Of a stretch of DNA of 64,000 nt, positions 47,323-56,702 are shown one piece after another (position 1 is the first letter of the stretch; every line of letters begins with the position of its first letter). Where the stretch lies: NCBI GenBank assembly GCA_902801985.1, contig CADCKD010000001.1:62001-126000 (forward strand). The letters run 5' to 3'. This DNA is from an uncultured bacterium. Its GTDB lineage: Bacteria > Cyanobacteriota > Vampirovibrionia > Gastranaerophilales > Gastranaerophilaceae. The notes beneath the pieces are model-generated. The model worked only from the letters and a program-made list of their open reading frames with translations. It searched no databases and was not told where the DNA came from. Position numbers and translations under genes: made by a program.

Positions 47323-48873
47323 TTGGCTCGATTAAAAAAAACTGAACACGATGCAGCGATTAGCGCATCAGGTAAACAAGTAGATTCACAGGAATTGAAA
47401 CAAATAAAAGAACAATTTTCTGATGAACAAAAATATAATTTTACTACTGCTATTAATGCACTACATCAATTTAGAGATATAACAAAAAATTATAGAAAAT
47501 CAATTGCTACTTTTGATAAAGAACAATTGATTGGATATTTAAAAAATATTGGAAGTAATGAAAATAATTTAAGAAATCTTTCTTGGTATATGTTTTACCG
47601 TAGTCAGATTTATAGAAGGATTATTTTGTATAATGCTTGTATGTTTGAACTTAATGCAAGAAGTATTATTCCTAAATATTCTTTGACTCAAAATAATAAT
47701 GATAAACAAATTCTTCGAAGTTATTATGATACAGCCGCTATGTTAGATAATATGAGTTTACCAGTAAATTTTTTAAAAATATTTATTACATGTTTTACTC
47801 AAGATGTCTTTTATGGAGTTGCTTATTATAATGATGATGGTTTATATATTATGCCATTACCTCCAGAATATTGTAAATTGGTAGGACAATTTACCAATGG
47901 GGATTTTGCATATGCTTTTAATATGATGTATTTTTCGGGAGCAAATCAAGATTTATTAGATTATTGGGGTGAACCTTTTACAACTATGTATAAAGAATAT
48001 CTTAAAGATACAATCAATAATCGTTGGATGTTAATGCCTGAAAAATATACAGCTTGTTTTAAACATAATGTAGAAGATTGGATGGTTATAGTTCCACCTT
48101 TTAGTGGATTGTTAAATGATATTATTGCATTAGAAGATACTAAAAACGTGCAAGCTATAGCAGATGAACAAGATATCTATAAAATGATTTATTTATCAAT
48201 GGAAACTCTTGGTAAAACTATTGATGATTGGAAAGTTGACCCAGATATTCTTATTGAATATTTTGATAGAATGTGTGAAGACGCTATTCCAGATTATACT
48301 TCTGCTGCTATAGTACCAGGAAAATTAGATACTATTTCATTTGATGATAATAAAAATGCTGATATTAATAAAGTTTCTAATGCAACAAAGAATGTGTTAA
48401 ATAATAGTGGTGGTGCTCAATTATTGAATTCTCAAGCTATTCAGGGAACTACTGGTTTGTTGGCAGCGATTAAATTAGATACGAAAATGGCTATCTCCTC
48501 TCTCCTTCCTCAAGTGCAAGGATGGTTAAATAGATTTCTTGGTTATTATCTTAATGACCCTTCTAGAGTTAAATTCTTTGAAGTTTCACATTTTACTAAA
48601 TCAGATTTGAGAAAAGAGTTATTGGAAAATGCAACTTATTCTTTACCAACTAAATTAGCTGTTAATGTTTTATCTGGATTTTCAGAACTAGAAACATTAG
48701 CATTAAATCATTTTGAGGAAGATATATTGGGACTTGGAGATATACTTACTTCTCCTCTTCAATCTTCACATACTACAAGTAATGTAGGTGATGAAGATTT
48801 AAAGAAAGACCCAGAGGAGCTTACAGATGACGGTGAGAAATCAAGACAGAAACGAGACCGTTCAAATGGATAA
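47323..48873 (+). CDS. portal protein
   Basis: 516 aa with TTG start at 47323 after AGGAGGTGCGC. Typical portal length and position after terminase. Helix-rich, with W-Y-M-F-Y-R-S-Q-I-Y-R-R early and a basic/acidic C-terminal tail (G-E-K-S-R-Q-K-R-D-R). Forms the dodecameric DNA channel at one capsid vertex. Assignment rests mainly on context and overall pattern. Confidence 0.82.
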   Translation: MARLKKTEHDAAISASGKQVDSQELKQIKEQFSDEQKYNFTTAINALHQFRDITKNYRKSIATFDKEQLIGYLKNIGSNENNLRNLSWYMFYRSQIYRRIILYNACMFELNARSIIPKYSLTQNNNDKQILRSYYDTAAMLDNMSLPVNFLKIFITCFTQDVFYGVAYYNDDGLYIMPLPPEYCKLVGQFTNGDFAYAFNMMYFSGANQDLLDYWGEPFTTMYKEYLKDTINNRWMLMPEKYTACFKHNVEDWMVIVPPFSGLLNDIIALEDTKNVQAIADEQDIYKMIYLSMETLGKTIDDWKVDPDILIEYFDRMCEDAIPDYTSAAIVPGKLDTISFDDNKNADINKVSNATKNVLNNSGGAQLLNSQAIQGTTGLLAAIKLDTKMAISSLLPQVQGWLNRFLGYYLNDPSRVKFFEVSHFTKSDLRKELLENATYSLPTKLAVNVLSGFSELETLALNHFEEDILGLGDILTSPLQSSHTTSNVGDEDLKKDPEELTDDGEKSRQKRDRSNG

Positions 48874-48886
48874 AAAGGAGAATTAA

Positions 48887-49066
48887 ATGAGTAAGAAAAA
48901 TTTTATTAAAACATCTGATAAAGAAATTTGGTTATTATTAAAAAAAGAGGGATATACTGAACTTCCTAAAGAAGGAGATAAATGGGTATTTCTTAATGAT
49001 AAAGATTTTAAATTTTCTAAACATGACCAGAATAATATGGAATTTACAAATCAGATGTATATTTAA
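48887..49066 (+). CDS. small phage protein (59 aa) between portal and protease
   Basis: 59 aa from MSKKNFIKTSDKEIWLLLKK to the end at Q-M-Y-I. K-T-S-D-K-E...L-L-L-K-K-E-G-Y and V-F-L-N-D are typical of a small family found at this spot in clostridial phages. Function unknown. RBS AAAAGGAGAATTAA. Confidence 0.8.
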   Translation: MSKKNFIKTSDKEIWLLLKKEGYTELPKEGDKWVFLNDKDFKFSKHDQNNMEFTNQMYI

Positions 49067-49090
49067 TATATAGAAAGGATGCGATATCTT

Positions 49091-50857
49091 ATGCCGAACA
49101 AGAAGTTGTTTACATTTGATGATTTATATTCTTTCTTCCTTAAACAAAATAAAAATATTAATTTCAATTCAAAAGAATCCGATACTGAAATTGTTGTTCA
49201 GGTATTGGGTTCTTTATCTTTTGAAAATGAAAATGTATATGAAGGATTAGCTCCTGTACATTTACAAGCTTGTCATACAGACCGTAATAGAAATGGTTCT
49301 TCTATTTCGACGCAAACAATGAAAAAAGCGTTACCTACTTTTAAAAATAAACCTATTCTAGCTTATATTCATGAAATTGAAAATGAAAATGGTGAGATGG
49401 AAGAAGTGTTTGGATGGCACGCAGTGCATGAAGATGAGAACGGAGATACCGTATACGATGAACGAATGGTTGGTATTATTCCTGAATCTAGTTCTCCTAC
49501 TCTTGAATATGATGACGATAAGAATAAATATTATGTAAATATTGATGGATTCATATATGAAGAATATTCACATGCTAAAGATATCTTAGAAAGAATGGGG
49601 GAGGCTTCTGTAAGTATTGAAATTAATGTTACTCAGCTTTCATATGATGCTAAAGAAAAGCTTCTTTTAATTGAAGATTTTTATTTAAACGGTGTCACTA
49701 TTTTAGGAAAAGACCCCGATGGCAATGATGTAGAAGCAGGAATGGAAGGAAGCAATATAAAATTAACAGACTTTAGTAAAGAACATAATAGTATGTTTAG
49801 TTTAAATAGTGATTTGTTAGATGCAATTAATAAATTAAATAGTATACTTGCATCTTTCAATATAGAATCTTTGGAGAAAGGAGGAGAAAGTCAAATGAAC
49901 AAATTTGAAGAGCTGCTTGCCAAGTATGGTAAAACTGCTGATGACATTGATTTTGATTATGAGTCTTTGTCTGATGAAGAATTAGAAATAAAATTTGAAG
50001 AGCTGTTTGGAGAAAAGAATGACGAGGATGATGTTACTCCTCCGACTGAAGATAATTCTGAAAATTTTGAAGATGGTCAGGAAAATGAATCTGAAGATGA
50101 TAATCAAGATGACGATTCTCAAAATGATGAAGATAATAATCAAGATTATTCTAATGAAGATGAAAATCAAGAAGATGATACAAATGAAAATAACACAGAT
50201 GATAAAGCAGAGGAATATAGTATTGAATATTCAGTAAATAAAATGAATTTTAAAACAAGTTTAAATGATGTTCAATATGCATTAACAACTCTTGTTAATG
50301 ATACTTATGCTGAATCTGATGGAACTTATTATTCTTGTATTGTTTATGATGATTGTGTTGTCATGGTTGACTATTGGACAGGAACAGCTTATAGACAAAG
50401 TTATAAAGTCCGTAAAGGTGTTTATTCTCTTACGGGGGATAGAGTATCTGTTAGGGCTGTATATTTGACTGCTGATGAAGAAGCTGAAGTTGATAGAATG
50501 AAATCTAATTATTCTTTATATGAAAAAGAATTAGACAATTATCATAATGCAGAAGCAAAAGTAGAAAAACAAACAATTATTAGCAAACCTGAATTTGCTT
50601 TATTAAGCGGTCAATCAGAAGATTATGATAATTTTGTAAATGAAATTAATGATGATAAACTCCATCTTAATTATACGATTGAAGATGTTCAAAAGAAATG
50701 TGATGAATATCTTCTTGCATACGTGAAAGCTGGAAATCAGATTAATTTTGAAAAAGATAATACTACAGAAACTACACAAACGCATATGTTTAGACTTCCT
50801 AAACAAAATACCAAGAAGTCTAAAGGGCGTTATGGAAATCTGTTTAGTAAGAAGTAA
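49091..50857 (+). CDS. prohead protease-like/scaffold fusion
   Basis: 588 aa. The N-terminal part (about residues 30-250) has features of a capsid maturation protease (H-T-D-R-N-R-N-G, F-G-W-H-A-V-H-E, E-A-S-V-S-I-E-I-N-V); which residues are catalytic is unclear. Residues 269-380 are an acidic, helical scaffold-like part. Residues 390-480 form a beta-rich domain with V-Y-D-D-C-V-V-M-V-D and Y-R-Q-S-Y-K-V. The start at 49091 fits the RBS AGAAAGGA better than 49079, whose RBS spacing is zero. An internal start at 49895 gives a separate scaffold. Confidence 0.75.
   Translation: MPNKKLFTFDDLYSFFLKQNKNINFNSKESDTEIVVQVLGSLSFENENVYEGLAPVHLQACHTDRNRNGSSISTQTMKKALPTFKNKPILAYIHEIENENGEMEEVFGWHAVHEDENGDTVYDERMVGIIPESSSPTLEYDDDKNKYYVNIDGFIYEEYSHAKDILERMGEASVSIEINVTQLSYDAKEKLLLIEDFYLNGVTILGKDPDGNDVEAGMEGSNIKLTDFSKEHNSMFSLNSDLLDAINKLNSILASFNIESLEKGGESQMNKFEELLAKYGKTADDIDFDYESLSDEELEIKFEELFGEKNDEDDVTPPTEDNSENFEDGQENESEDDNQDDDSQNDEDNNQDYSNEDENQEDDTNENNTDDKAEEYSIEYSVNKMNFKTSLNDVQYALTTLVNDTYAESDGTYYSCIVYDDCVVMVDYWTGTAYRQSYKVRKGVYSLTGDRVSVRAVYLTADEEAEVDRMKSNYSLYEKELDNYHNAEAKVEKQTIISKPEFALLSGQSEDYDNFVNEINDDKLHLNYTIEDVQKKCDEYLLAYVKAGNQINFEKDNTTETTQTHMFRLPKQNTKKSKGRYGNLFSKK
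49895..50857 (+). CDS. nested scaffold protein
   Basis: 320 aa, in frame with and inside the 3' half of the protease gene. The ATG at 49895 is preceded by GGAGAAAGGAGGAGAAAGTCAA, a very strong ribosome binding site in the middle of a gene. The product begins MNKFEELLAKYGKTADDIDF and is acidic and helical. This matches the lambda C/Nu3 arrangement, in which the protease's C-terminus is also made alone as the scaffold. Confidence 0.72.
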   Translation: MNKFEELLAKYGKTADDIDFDYESLSDEELEIKFEELFGEKNDEDDVTPPTEDNSENFEDGQENESEDDNQDDDSQNDEDNNQDYSNEDENQEDDTNENNTDDKAEEYSIEYSVNKMNFKTSLNDVQYALTTLVNDTYAESDGTYYSCIVYDDCVVMVDYWTGTAYRQSYKVRKGVYSLTGDRVSVRAVYLTADEEAEVDRMKSNYSLYEKELDNYHNAEAKVEKQTIISKPEFALLSGQSEDYDNFVNEINDDKLHLNYTIEDVQKKCDEYLLAYVKAGNQINFEKDNTTETTQTHMFRLPKQNTKKSKGRYGNLFSKK

Positions 50858-50886
50858 ATATTAATTTATTTGAAAGGAGAAAAATT

Positions 50887-51363
50887 ATGGCTATTAAATA
50901 TACCATTCAAAAGTATGGTGTATCATTTCCTACCAAAGTGGCTGCCTCTGCTGGCTCTCCTCATATTTATAATATCACTTTGACAAATGATACACCTAAT
51001 GGAAAAATTGTTGGTCGTGGCGCATGGCAAGAACTTGACCGTTATGCTGAGGCTGCTGCTCCTACATTTGAACTGGAAGTTAAAGGTCAGGCAACTAATG
51101 GAAACTGGTATGTAGAAGTTAACAGTGTTGATGCAAATGCTGATGTTCTGTTCATTCATATGCCTGTTATTATTGCTGAAAACTTTACACGTAAGTTTGC
51201 TGATGAGAAGAATTTCTATCTTCCTGCTGGCACTGTTGCGAAAGCTTATACTCTGATTCGTGGTGATATCCTTGAATATTCTGAGGAATGCTTTAGTGCT
51301 ACCCCTACTGTTGGTGCAAAGATTACTGCTTGTGATGCTACAACAGGTAAGTTAACTATCTAA
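50887..51363 (+). CDS. head decoration-like protein
   Basis: 158 aa. All-beta character (I-Y-N-I-T-L-T-N-D, Y-V-E-V-N-S-V-D-A) between the scaffold and major capsid genes, with codon use typical of very highly expressed genes. Position and size fit a capsid stabiliser of the lambda gpD type. RBS GAAAGGAGAAAAATT. Confidence 0.75.
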   Translation: MAIKYTIQKYGVSFPTKVAASAGSPHIYNITLTNDTPNGKIVGRGAWQELDRYAEAAAPTFELEVKGQATNGNWYVEVNSVDANADVLFIHMPVIIAENFTRKFADEKNFYLPAGTVAKAYTLIRGDILEYSEECFSATPTVGAKITACDATTGKLTI

Positions 51364-51388
51364 TTTTAAAGGAAAGGAGGAATGTAAG

Positions 51389-52525
51389 ATGGCTATTATG
51401 AAATTTAGTACAACTCATTTGAATAACCTCTTTTCTGGTGGAGAGAATGGTTATGAATGGGATTCTGTTAAGAATCTGATGTTTGACCTTAGTGATGGTC
51501 TGGACATTTGTGATGAAGAAGGAAATAAAATAAACAAGAAAGAAGCAGAAGCAAAGATGCGCAATATCATCTTCTCTGTTCTTGGTCTTGATGCTTCTAA
51601 AAATCCTACAAAGAGAGATATTAAGAGAGCTTTCAATCGTCATGGTGAAGAATTCTTTGAAGTTATTGAAGAGCTTGTAGATATTAAAGTTAATACTGGT
51701 CTTCAGGCGAATGATTTCTTCTATGATTTTGTTGATTATCGTAATATTGCTCTTGGCGATTCTAATGAGTTTTATACAGAAGATAAAACTATTCTGGCTG
51801 TAAGCAAGGTAGCAGGTCATCATCATGACTTTTCGCTTCAGAGACTTGGTGCTGGTGAGTCCACAACTATCCCTATGAGCACATATGGCGCAGCTGTTGG
51901 TGCAGATATTGCTCGTTATCTTGTAGGTCAGGAAGATTGGGCTAAACTGGTTTCTAAACTTGGCGAAGCTTTTACAAAGAAACTTACAGACATGGTTTAT
52001 GCAGAGGTTATGAATGCTTATCAGCAAATTCCTGTTTCTTCTGCCCAGATTGGTAACTTCGTTGGTAATGGTACTCTGGTCAAAGCTACTCTTGATACTA
52101 TTATTGAGAATGTTGGTGGTCTGAATAACTCTGATGTTTATATTCTTGGTACAAAGACAGCTCTTAAACAGCTTAATACAATTAGTGATGTTAACTGGAG
52201 AGCAGAAATTGACAAGGAAGCTGTTTCTCGTACAGGCAGACTTGGTTGGTATGAGTCTACAGACCTTATTGAAATCCCTCAGAGATTTGACAATAATGAT
52301 GTAACCAGAAGACTGATAAGTGATAAGATTCTGCTTATTATGCCTAAGACTTCTGACAATAAGTTCGTTTGGGTTGTTGACCAAGGTGAGACACTTATTG
52401 ACGAAATCACAGAGCGTGGTGAAGAGCATGGTCGTATTGATGACATTATGAAGTATGAAATGCAGAGAAGTTTTGGTGTTACAACTAAGATTGGCAGATA
52501 CTTCGGAGCATGGATTCTTCCGTAA
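51389..52525 (+). CDS. major capsid protein (HK97 fold)
   Basis: 378 aa. Helical N-terminal arm (residues 1-110, likely the delta/E-loop region), a P-domain helix (V-G-A-D-I-A-R-Y-L-V-G near 165) and a C-terminal R-S-F-G-V-T-T-K-I-G-R-Y-F-G-A-W typical of HK97-like coat proteins. Elevated GC and preferred codons mark high expression. A 357-aa open frame on the other strand is only its shadow. Confidence 0.85.
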   Translation: MAIMKFSTTHLNNLFSGGENGYEWDSVKNLMFDLSDGLDICDEEGNKINKKEAEAKMRNIIFSVLGLDASKNPTKRDIKRAFNRHGEEFFEVIEELVDIKVNTGLQANDFFYDFVDYRNIALGDSNEFYTEDKTILAVSKVAGHHHDFSLQRLGAGESTTIPMSTYGAAVGADIARYLVGQEDWAKLVSKLGEAFTKKLTDMVYAEVMNAYQQIPVSSAQIGNFVGNGTLVKATLDTIIENVGGLNNSDVYILGTKTALKQLNTISDVNWRAEIDKEAVSRTGRLGWYESTDLIEIPQRFDNNDVTRRLISDKILLIMPKTSDNKFVWVVDQGETLIDEITERGEEHGRIDDIMKYEMQRSFGVTTKIGRYFGAWILP

Positions 52526-52555
52526 TTAAAATATTGATTAAAAGGAGAAAATAAA

Positions 52556-53170
52556 ATGGCAGTAAAGAAAACAAATACAACTACTCACAAGAATGCTTTT
52601 GTTAAAGAAGCTGAGTCTGTTGTAGAAAATACAAAACCTGAAACAGTTGAAACTGTAAAAGCAGAAGAAGTTGTTCCTATTGAGACTTCAAAAAAATCGG
52701 TTAAGAAATTTAATCCAGATGACATGATTTTATGTCAATCTATTTGTGTAGGTCAGACATTTGTAAAAGGTTTTAAAAGTGGAACAATTTATACTTTTGA
52801 AGCATTGGGGGCTGAAGAATATATTGAATATAGAGATTTAGTTGCGGCTGTTCGTTCTAAAGATAATATCATTTTTAAACCATTTATTATTGTTTTAGAT
52901 GAAGATTTTATCAATGAACAAAAAACACTTAAATCTTTTTATGAGAATATGTATACTCCAGAAGATTTTGAAGAGTTCTTCAAATTAAGACCCAACCAAA
53001 TGGTAGAAGCTCTTAACAATATGCCAATTGGTTTTAGAGAAACTATTAAGAGTATGGCTGTTGGCAAGATTCAAGATGGAGTATTTGATAGTGTAGCAAG
53101 AATTAAAGCTCTTGATGATTATTTTGGAACTAAAATGATGCTTTTAACAGAACTGTATGGTGAGAATTAA
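52556..53170 (+). CDS. virion-region hypothetical protein
   Basis: 204 aa. A low-complexity, Glu/Thr/Val-rich N-terminus (residues 1-45) precedes a folded part with G-T-I-Y-T-F-E-A-L-G-A-E-E-Y and a helical end. The composition of a flexible arm plus folded domain and its position after the capsid gene suggest a head accessory protein. Not recognised. Confidence 0.78.
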   Translation: MAVKKTNTTTHKNAFVKEAESVVENTKPETVETVKAEEVVPIETSKKSVKKFNPDDMILCQSICVGQTFVKGFKSGTIYTFEALGAEEYIEYRDLVAAVRSKDNIIFKPFIIVLDEDFINEQKTLKSFYENMYTPEDFEEFFKLRPNQMVEALNNMPIGFRETIKSMAVGKIQDGVFDSVARIKALDDYFGTKMMLLTELYGEN

Positions 53171-53181
53171 GGAGGTAAAAG

Positions 53182-53724
53182 ATGCCTTCTCAAATTTATT
53201 TTAAAGAAGTATATTCTTCTTTTTTTTTAAAGATTGAAGGATATGACATCTTTGATAAGAATATAAGTGATGAATATAGGGAGGCGCTTTTGTGTAGTTG
53301 GTTGCATTCTTCTATTGGGAAACCTTATGTTAATAGATTGTTTTCGGCTGTCACTTTATCAGACCCTTATCAAGATGAAGACCCCGAAACAGGGGAAATT
53401 ATAGATATGGATGGTATTATTGAATATGAATTAAAAAATAAAATAAATGAGGACTTTGGTGATAAGCAATTTATTATTGAAGTCCTTGCTTACGGTATGG
53501 CTCTTTGTTGGTTAGAACCAAAAGTTTATAGTTTGACTAATATTGCTCAGTTTTTTGGAACTAGTGATGAAAAGTTTTACGCACAACAAACTCATCTTTC
53601 TGAATTAAGAAATCTTCGAGATGATTTGATTAGTCATCAAAGAAGCTTGATTAGAGATAGAGGATATAGCAATAATTCATATATCAATGGTAAATCTGCA
53701 AGTTCAAGATTGCGAGGTGACTGA
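53182..53724 (+). CDS. head-tail connector-like protein
   Basis: 180 aa, largely helical, basic C-terminus (H-Q-R-S-L-I-R-D-R-G-Y and S-S-R-L-R-G-D). First of four small genes between capsid and tail tube, where head-tail adaptors usually lie; homology not seen directly. RBS AAGGAGGTAAAAG. Confidence 0.72.
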   Translation: MPSQIYFKEVYSSFFLKIEGYDIFDKNISDEYREALLCSWLHSSIGKPYVNRLFSAVTLSDPYQDEDPETGEIIDMDGIIEYELKNKINEDFGDKQFIIEVLAYGMALCWLEPKVYSLTNIAQFFGTSDEKFYAQQTHLSELRNLRDDLISHQRSLIRDRGYSNNSYINGKSASSRLRGD

Positions 53725-53725
53725 T

Positions 53726-54061
53726 ATGAAATATTTATATGGTCACTTTAGCGATGAACAATTCGAGCAATTTAAAAAACAACTACACAGCAAAATTCAT
53801 TGGTTAATTCTATATAAAGACCCTAAGAAAGAAAAAGAATATCCTAATGTAGATTTTAATAAATATTTTATAACTCTTATGCAAGAGATAGACAGTTTAA
53901 ATGAACTACTCTTCTATCCTCCACAGATTGTAGAAATAACTTGTTTATTGCAGACGGCATATAGAGAAACAAAACAAAATCCTTTTAATTATCATAATTA
54001 TAGAAAGTGTATCCTTGATGCCCATTCGTTAGTAGATAAGATACAAGAGGTAATGGAATGA
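53726..54061 (+). CDS. connector-region protein
   Basis: 111 aa, helical, starting MKYLYGHFSDEQFEQFKKQL. GCGAGGTGACTGAT precedes the ATG at 53726, so the longer reading from 53687 is rejected. The stop overlaps the next start. Context suggests head completion; function not confirmed. Confidence 0.73.
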   Translation: MKYLYGHFSDEQFEQFKKQLHSKIHWLILYKDPKKEKEYPNVDFNKYFITLMQEIDSLNELLFYPPQIVEITCLLQTAYRETKQNPFNYHNYRKCILDAHSLVDKIQEVME

Positions 54062-55275
54062 TTACATTAGATATGTATCAGTCTATGTTAAATGTAAAAG
54101 GTAAAAATTTATCACAAGTAAGACAATATAATTCTGCTATGGTGATGAATACTACCTTTATTGGAGATATAGGATATAAGCGAGTATATATATTAGATAA
54201 AAATGAAGGATGGAGATATGAAGATGCAAAATATTCAAAACATGCTACTCCTTCAATTTTAAAAGATGCTGTTGATTATTATCTTCAGTTTAGACCACGT
54301 ATTCATTATCCTGTTGGGACATATGTATTTATTCCTAATGATGAAGATTATGAAATTGGATTTGAAGATTATGAACCAACTGACCCTTTTAAAGATGAGA
54401 ATTTTGATGTTAATAAATTATGGATGATTGTTGGCAAAAATGATGCTAATGAATTTGTTAGATATAATATTATTAAATGTAATTGGAATTTTAGATGGAT
54501 AGCAAGAATAAACGGTGAAAATAAAATTTTTAATATTTGGGGTAGTGTTCGAAATGCTAACTCATATACAAGTGGTGTCTGGGATGCTGATTACTCTACA
54601 GCTTTAGATAATGTTACAAATGCATGGATACCAGATACTTATCTTTTATATGAAGATGATTTATATAATTATAATCTTTGTGATAGCAGATATCTTAGAC
54701 ATGAACATAGATTTATGCTTACTCATAACAAGCTTGACCCTAAAGTTTATACTGTTACTAAAGTTCAAGATTTAGTTCCACAAGGAATTATAAAATTAAC
54801 TTTAAAACAAGATGAATTAGATGAAGTTAGGGATAATGTAGATTTAATGCTTTGTAATTATTATAACGGTTCTGGAGAAATTGTAACTAAACAAGAATCT
54901 CATATAGATGATACTGCAAGAAGTTATTTATGGTCTGCTATTGTGGATGAAGACGGTATATTACAAAGAAATCGTACACAAGATAAGGTGTTACATATAG
55001 CCAAGATTTCTTATTTTAATGTTGAATTTTTCTTAAAGAATAAATTACAAGATTTAAATGCAGAATGGCGTATAGATTATAATGGTGAATCTGATTTATC
55101 AGACGAAGAGATTGAGCATTTGTGTAATTTATTGGTTATGCGTCAAATAGATAAAACTACAATATCTATTAAACCAGCTAAAACAAATAAGCTAATTGGT
55201 GAAAAGTTTATTTTATCCGTTCAAGATTCTAATGGAGACTATGCATCTTCTGTTGAATTGGAGGTTCAGAAATGA
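54058..55275 (+). CDS. structural protein with Ig-like C-terminus
   Basis: 405 aa. Strand-rich from about residue 110; the last 60 residues (I-S-I-K-P-A-K-T-N-K-L-I-G-E-K-F-I-L-S-V) look like a small Ig-like domain. Between the connector genes and tail tube, so an adaptor, neck or tail-terminator part is likely. No close family recognised. Confidence 0.75.
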   Translation: MITLDMYQSMLNVKGKNLSQVRQYNSAMVMNTTFIGDIGYKRVYILDKNEGWRYEDAKYSKHATPSILKDAVDYYLQFRPRIHYPVGTYVFIPNDEDYEIGFEDYEPTDPFKDENFDVNKLWMIVGKNDANEFVRYNIIKCNWNFRWIARINGENKIFNIWGSVRNANSYTSGVWDADYSTALDNVTNAWIPDTYLLYEDDLYNYNLCDSRYLRHEHRFMLTHNKLDPKVYTVTKVQDLVPQGIIKLTLKQDELDEVRDNVDLMLCNYYNGSGEIVTKQESHIDDTARSYLWSAIVDEDGILQRNRTQDKVLHIAKISYFNVEFFLKNKLQDLNAEWRIDYNGESDLSDEEIEHLCNLLVMRQIDKTTISIKPAKTNKLIGEKFILSVQDSNGDYASSVELEVQK

Positions 55276-55886
55276 AAAGGGATATAAAAGGAATTTCTAG
55301 GGATTTAGATGATAGAAGAAACAATGATATAGTATATAAAAAAGATAAACTATTTAAAATGTTTAATGAAGACCCAGATTTAAAAGATGTGCTTGGGGTT
55401 TTAGAACCTAAACCATTAAATGAATATTTAGATGTAGATAATCCAACTGAAGAAGAATTAAAAATACGACAAGAAATAATTGAATATAATGAAAAAATTA
55501 AACATGACCAAATTGTGCCTTTTCTTAAATTAAACGGATTGCAAAAAGAAGTATTGAATTTTGTTATGTTTGATGTGAGAGATGATGGTGTTGATTATTA
55601 TAATGACACTATGAAGAAACAATATATTGAAGTTATGTGTGTTGTTCATGAGGATGATATGGAGACAGAATATGGAATTGTAAGAACAGATTTATTAGAT
55701 TATATAGTCAGAGATTTATTGTGTTGGACAAATGCTTTAGGCTTTCAAGTAGTCCTAGAAGAAGATAGACCTTACATATTAGATGCTGATTATTATAGTA
55801 GACGAATGAGATTTGCGATTAAAACTCCTAACTTAGTTAATAAACATATGGGTAGGAATAATAAATATGACAGCTTCAAATTCTAA
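55272..55886 (+). CDS. tail-region protein
   Basis: 204 aa, acidic/basic alternating helices at the start (R-D-I-K-G-I-S-R-D-L-D-D-R-R) and a compact C-terminal part with V-C-V-V-H-E-D-D. Overlaps its neighbours on both sides. A tail-terminator or assembly role is inferred from position. Confidence 0.73.
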   Translation: MKRDIKGISRDLDDRRNNDIVYKKDKLFKMFNEDPDLKDVLGVLEPKPLNEYLDVDNPTEEELKIRQEIIEYNEKIKHDQIVPFLKLNGLQKEVLNFVMFDVRDDGVDYYNDTMKKQYIEVMCVVHEDDMETEYGIVRTDLLDYIVRDLLCWTNALGFQVVLEEDRPYILDADYYSRRMRFAIKTPNLVNKHMGRNNKYDSFKF

Positions 55887-56679
55887 AATAAGTTTATTAC
55901 AATTATATTTTGGTGACCCATATCAAGTTTCGGATAAAATTACAATATTCCAACCTACTATTGGTGGAATACTTGAATATGATAAACAATTTGGAGAATC
56001 TGAATTTTGGTCAATGCTTAATGTATTTATTGGGAATACAACTTCTTATCGATTATTATTATGGGATATGGGTATTGATTGGAATGAAATTTCAGATTTT
56101 CAATTATTCTCTTTGTTAATTAAAACTTTAAAAGTTGAAAATACGGAAATATTATTTGGGGATTTAGATTTGTCTTTGTTTGATGCTTATATGAAACAAA
56201 TTCCGAATGAAGAAGAATCTGAAGATAAAGAAGAATTAGAACCTAAACAAGAAATGATTCTTTGGAATCCTGAGTTAGACATTGAAATAAATGAAGATAT
56301 ATATAATAACATTGCTCTTTATATAAGAACAATGTTTAATATTTTTCCAAAAATTGAAAAAGCCAAGGGTAAAACAACTAAAAAATGGATTATAGAAGAA
56401 GATAGAATGAATCTTGCAAATGCAAAAAAAGAAGATACAACTTCTACTTTTTTACCATTAATTGAATCTTGTTGTTGTCATGCTGGCTTTAAATATAAAA
56501 AAAACGAATTAAGAGAAGTAGGTATTTATGAATTTATGAGAAGTGTACAACGTCTTCAAGTTTATGAATCTACTACTGCTCTGCTTAAAGGAATGTATAG
56601 TGGTTTTATTGATACTAAAGGAATTGATAAAGAAGAATTCGATTTTATGAGAGATATAAAACCAGCAAATAAAAAATAA
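55867..56679 (+). CDS. tail-region protein
   Basis: 270 aa. A folded N-terminus (I-S-L-L-Q-L-Y-F-G-D-P-Y-Q-V), an acidic linker (residues 116-138) and a helical C-terminal half with C-C-C-H-A-G-F-K-Y-K-K and S-V-Q-R-L-Q-V-Y-E-S-T-T-A-L. Placed just before the tail tube; this L-L-x-L-Y...R-L-Q pattern also occurs in siphophage proteins upstream of the tail tube. Role uncertain. Confidence 0.75.
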   Translation: MTASNSKISLLQLYFGDPYQVSDKITIFQPTIGGILEYDKQFGESEFWSMLNVFIGNTTSYRLLLWDMGIDWNEISDFQLFSLLIKTLKVENTEILFGDLDLSLFDAYMKQIPNEEESEDKEELEPKQEMILWNPELDIEINEDIYNNIALYIRTMFNIFPKIEKAKGKTTKKWIIEEDRMNLANAKKEDTTSTFLPLIESCCCHAGFKYKKNELREVGIYEFMRSVQRLQVYESTTALLKGMYSGFIDTKGIDKEEFDFMRDIKPANKK

Positions 56680-56702
56680 TTATTGAAAGGAGAAATACTA
56701 TC

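Noticed and set aside
51356-52429. 357-aa open frame on the minus strand
   Set aside because: It is the antisense shadow of the highly biased major capsid gene; no RBS and implausible composition.
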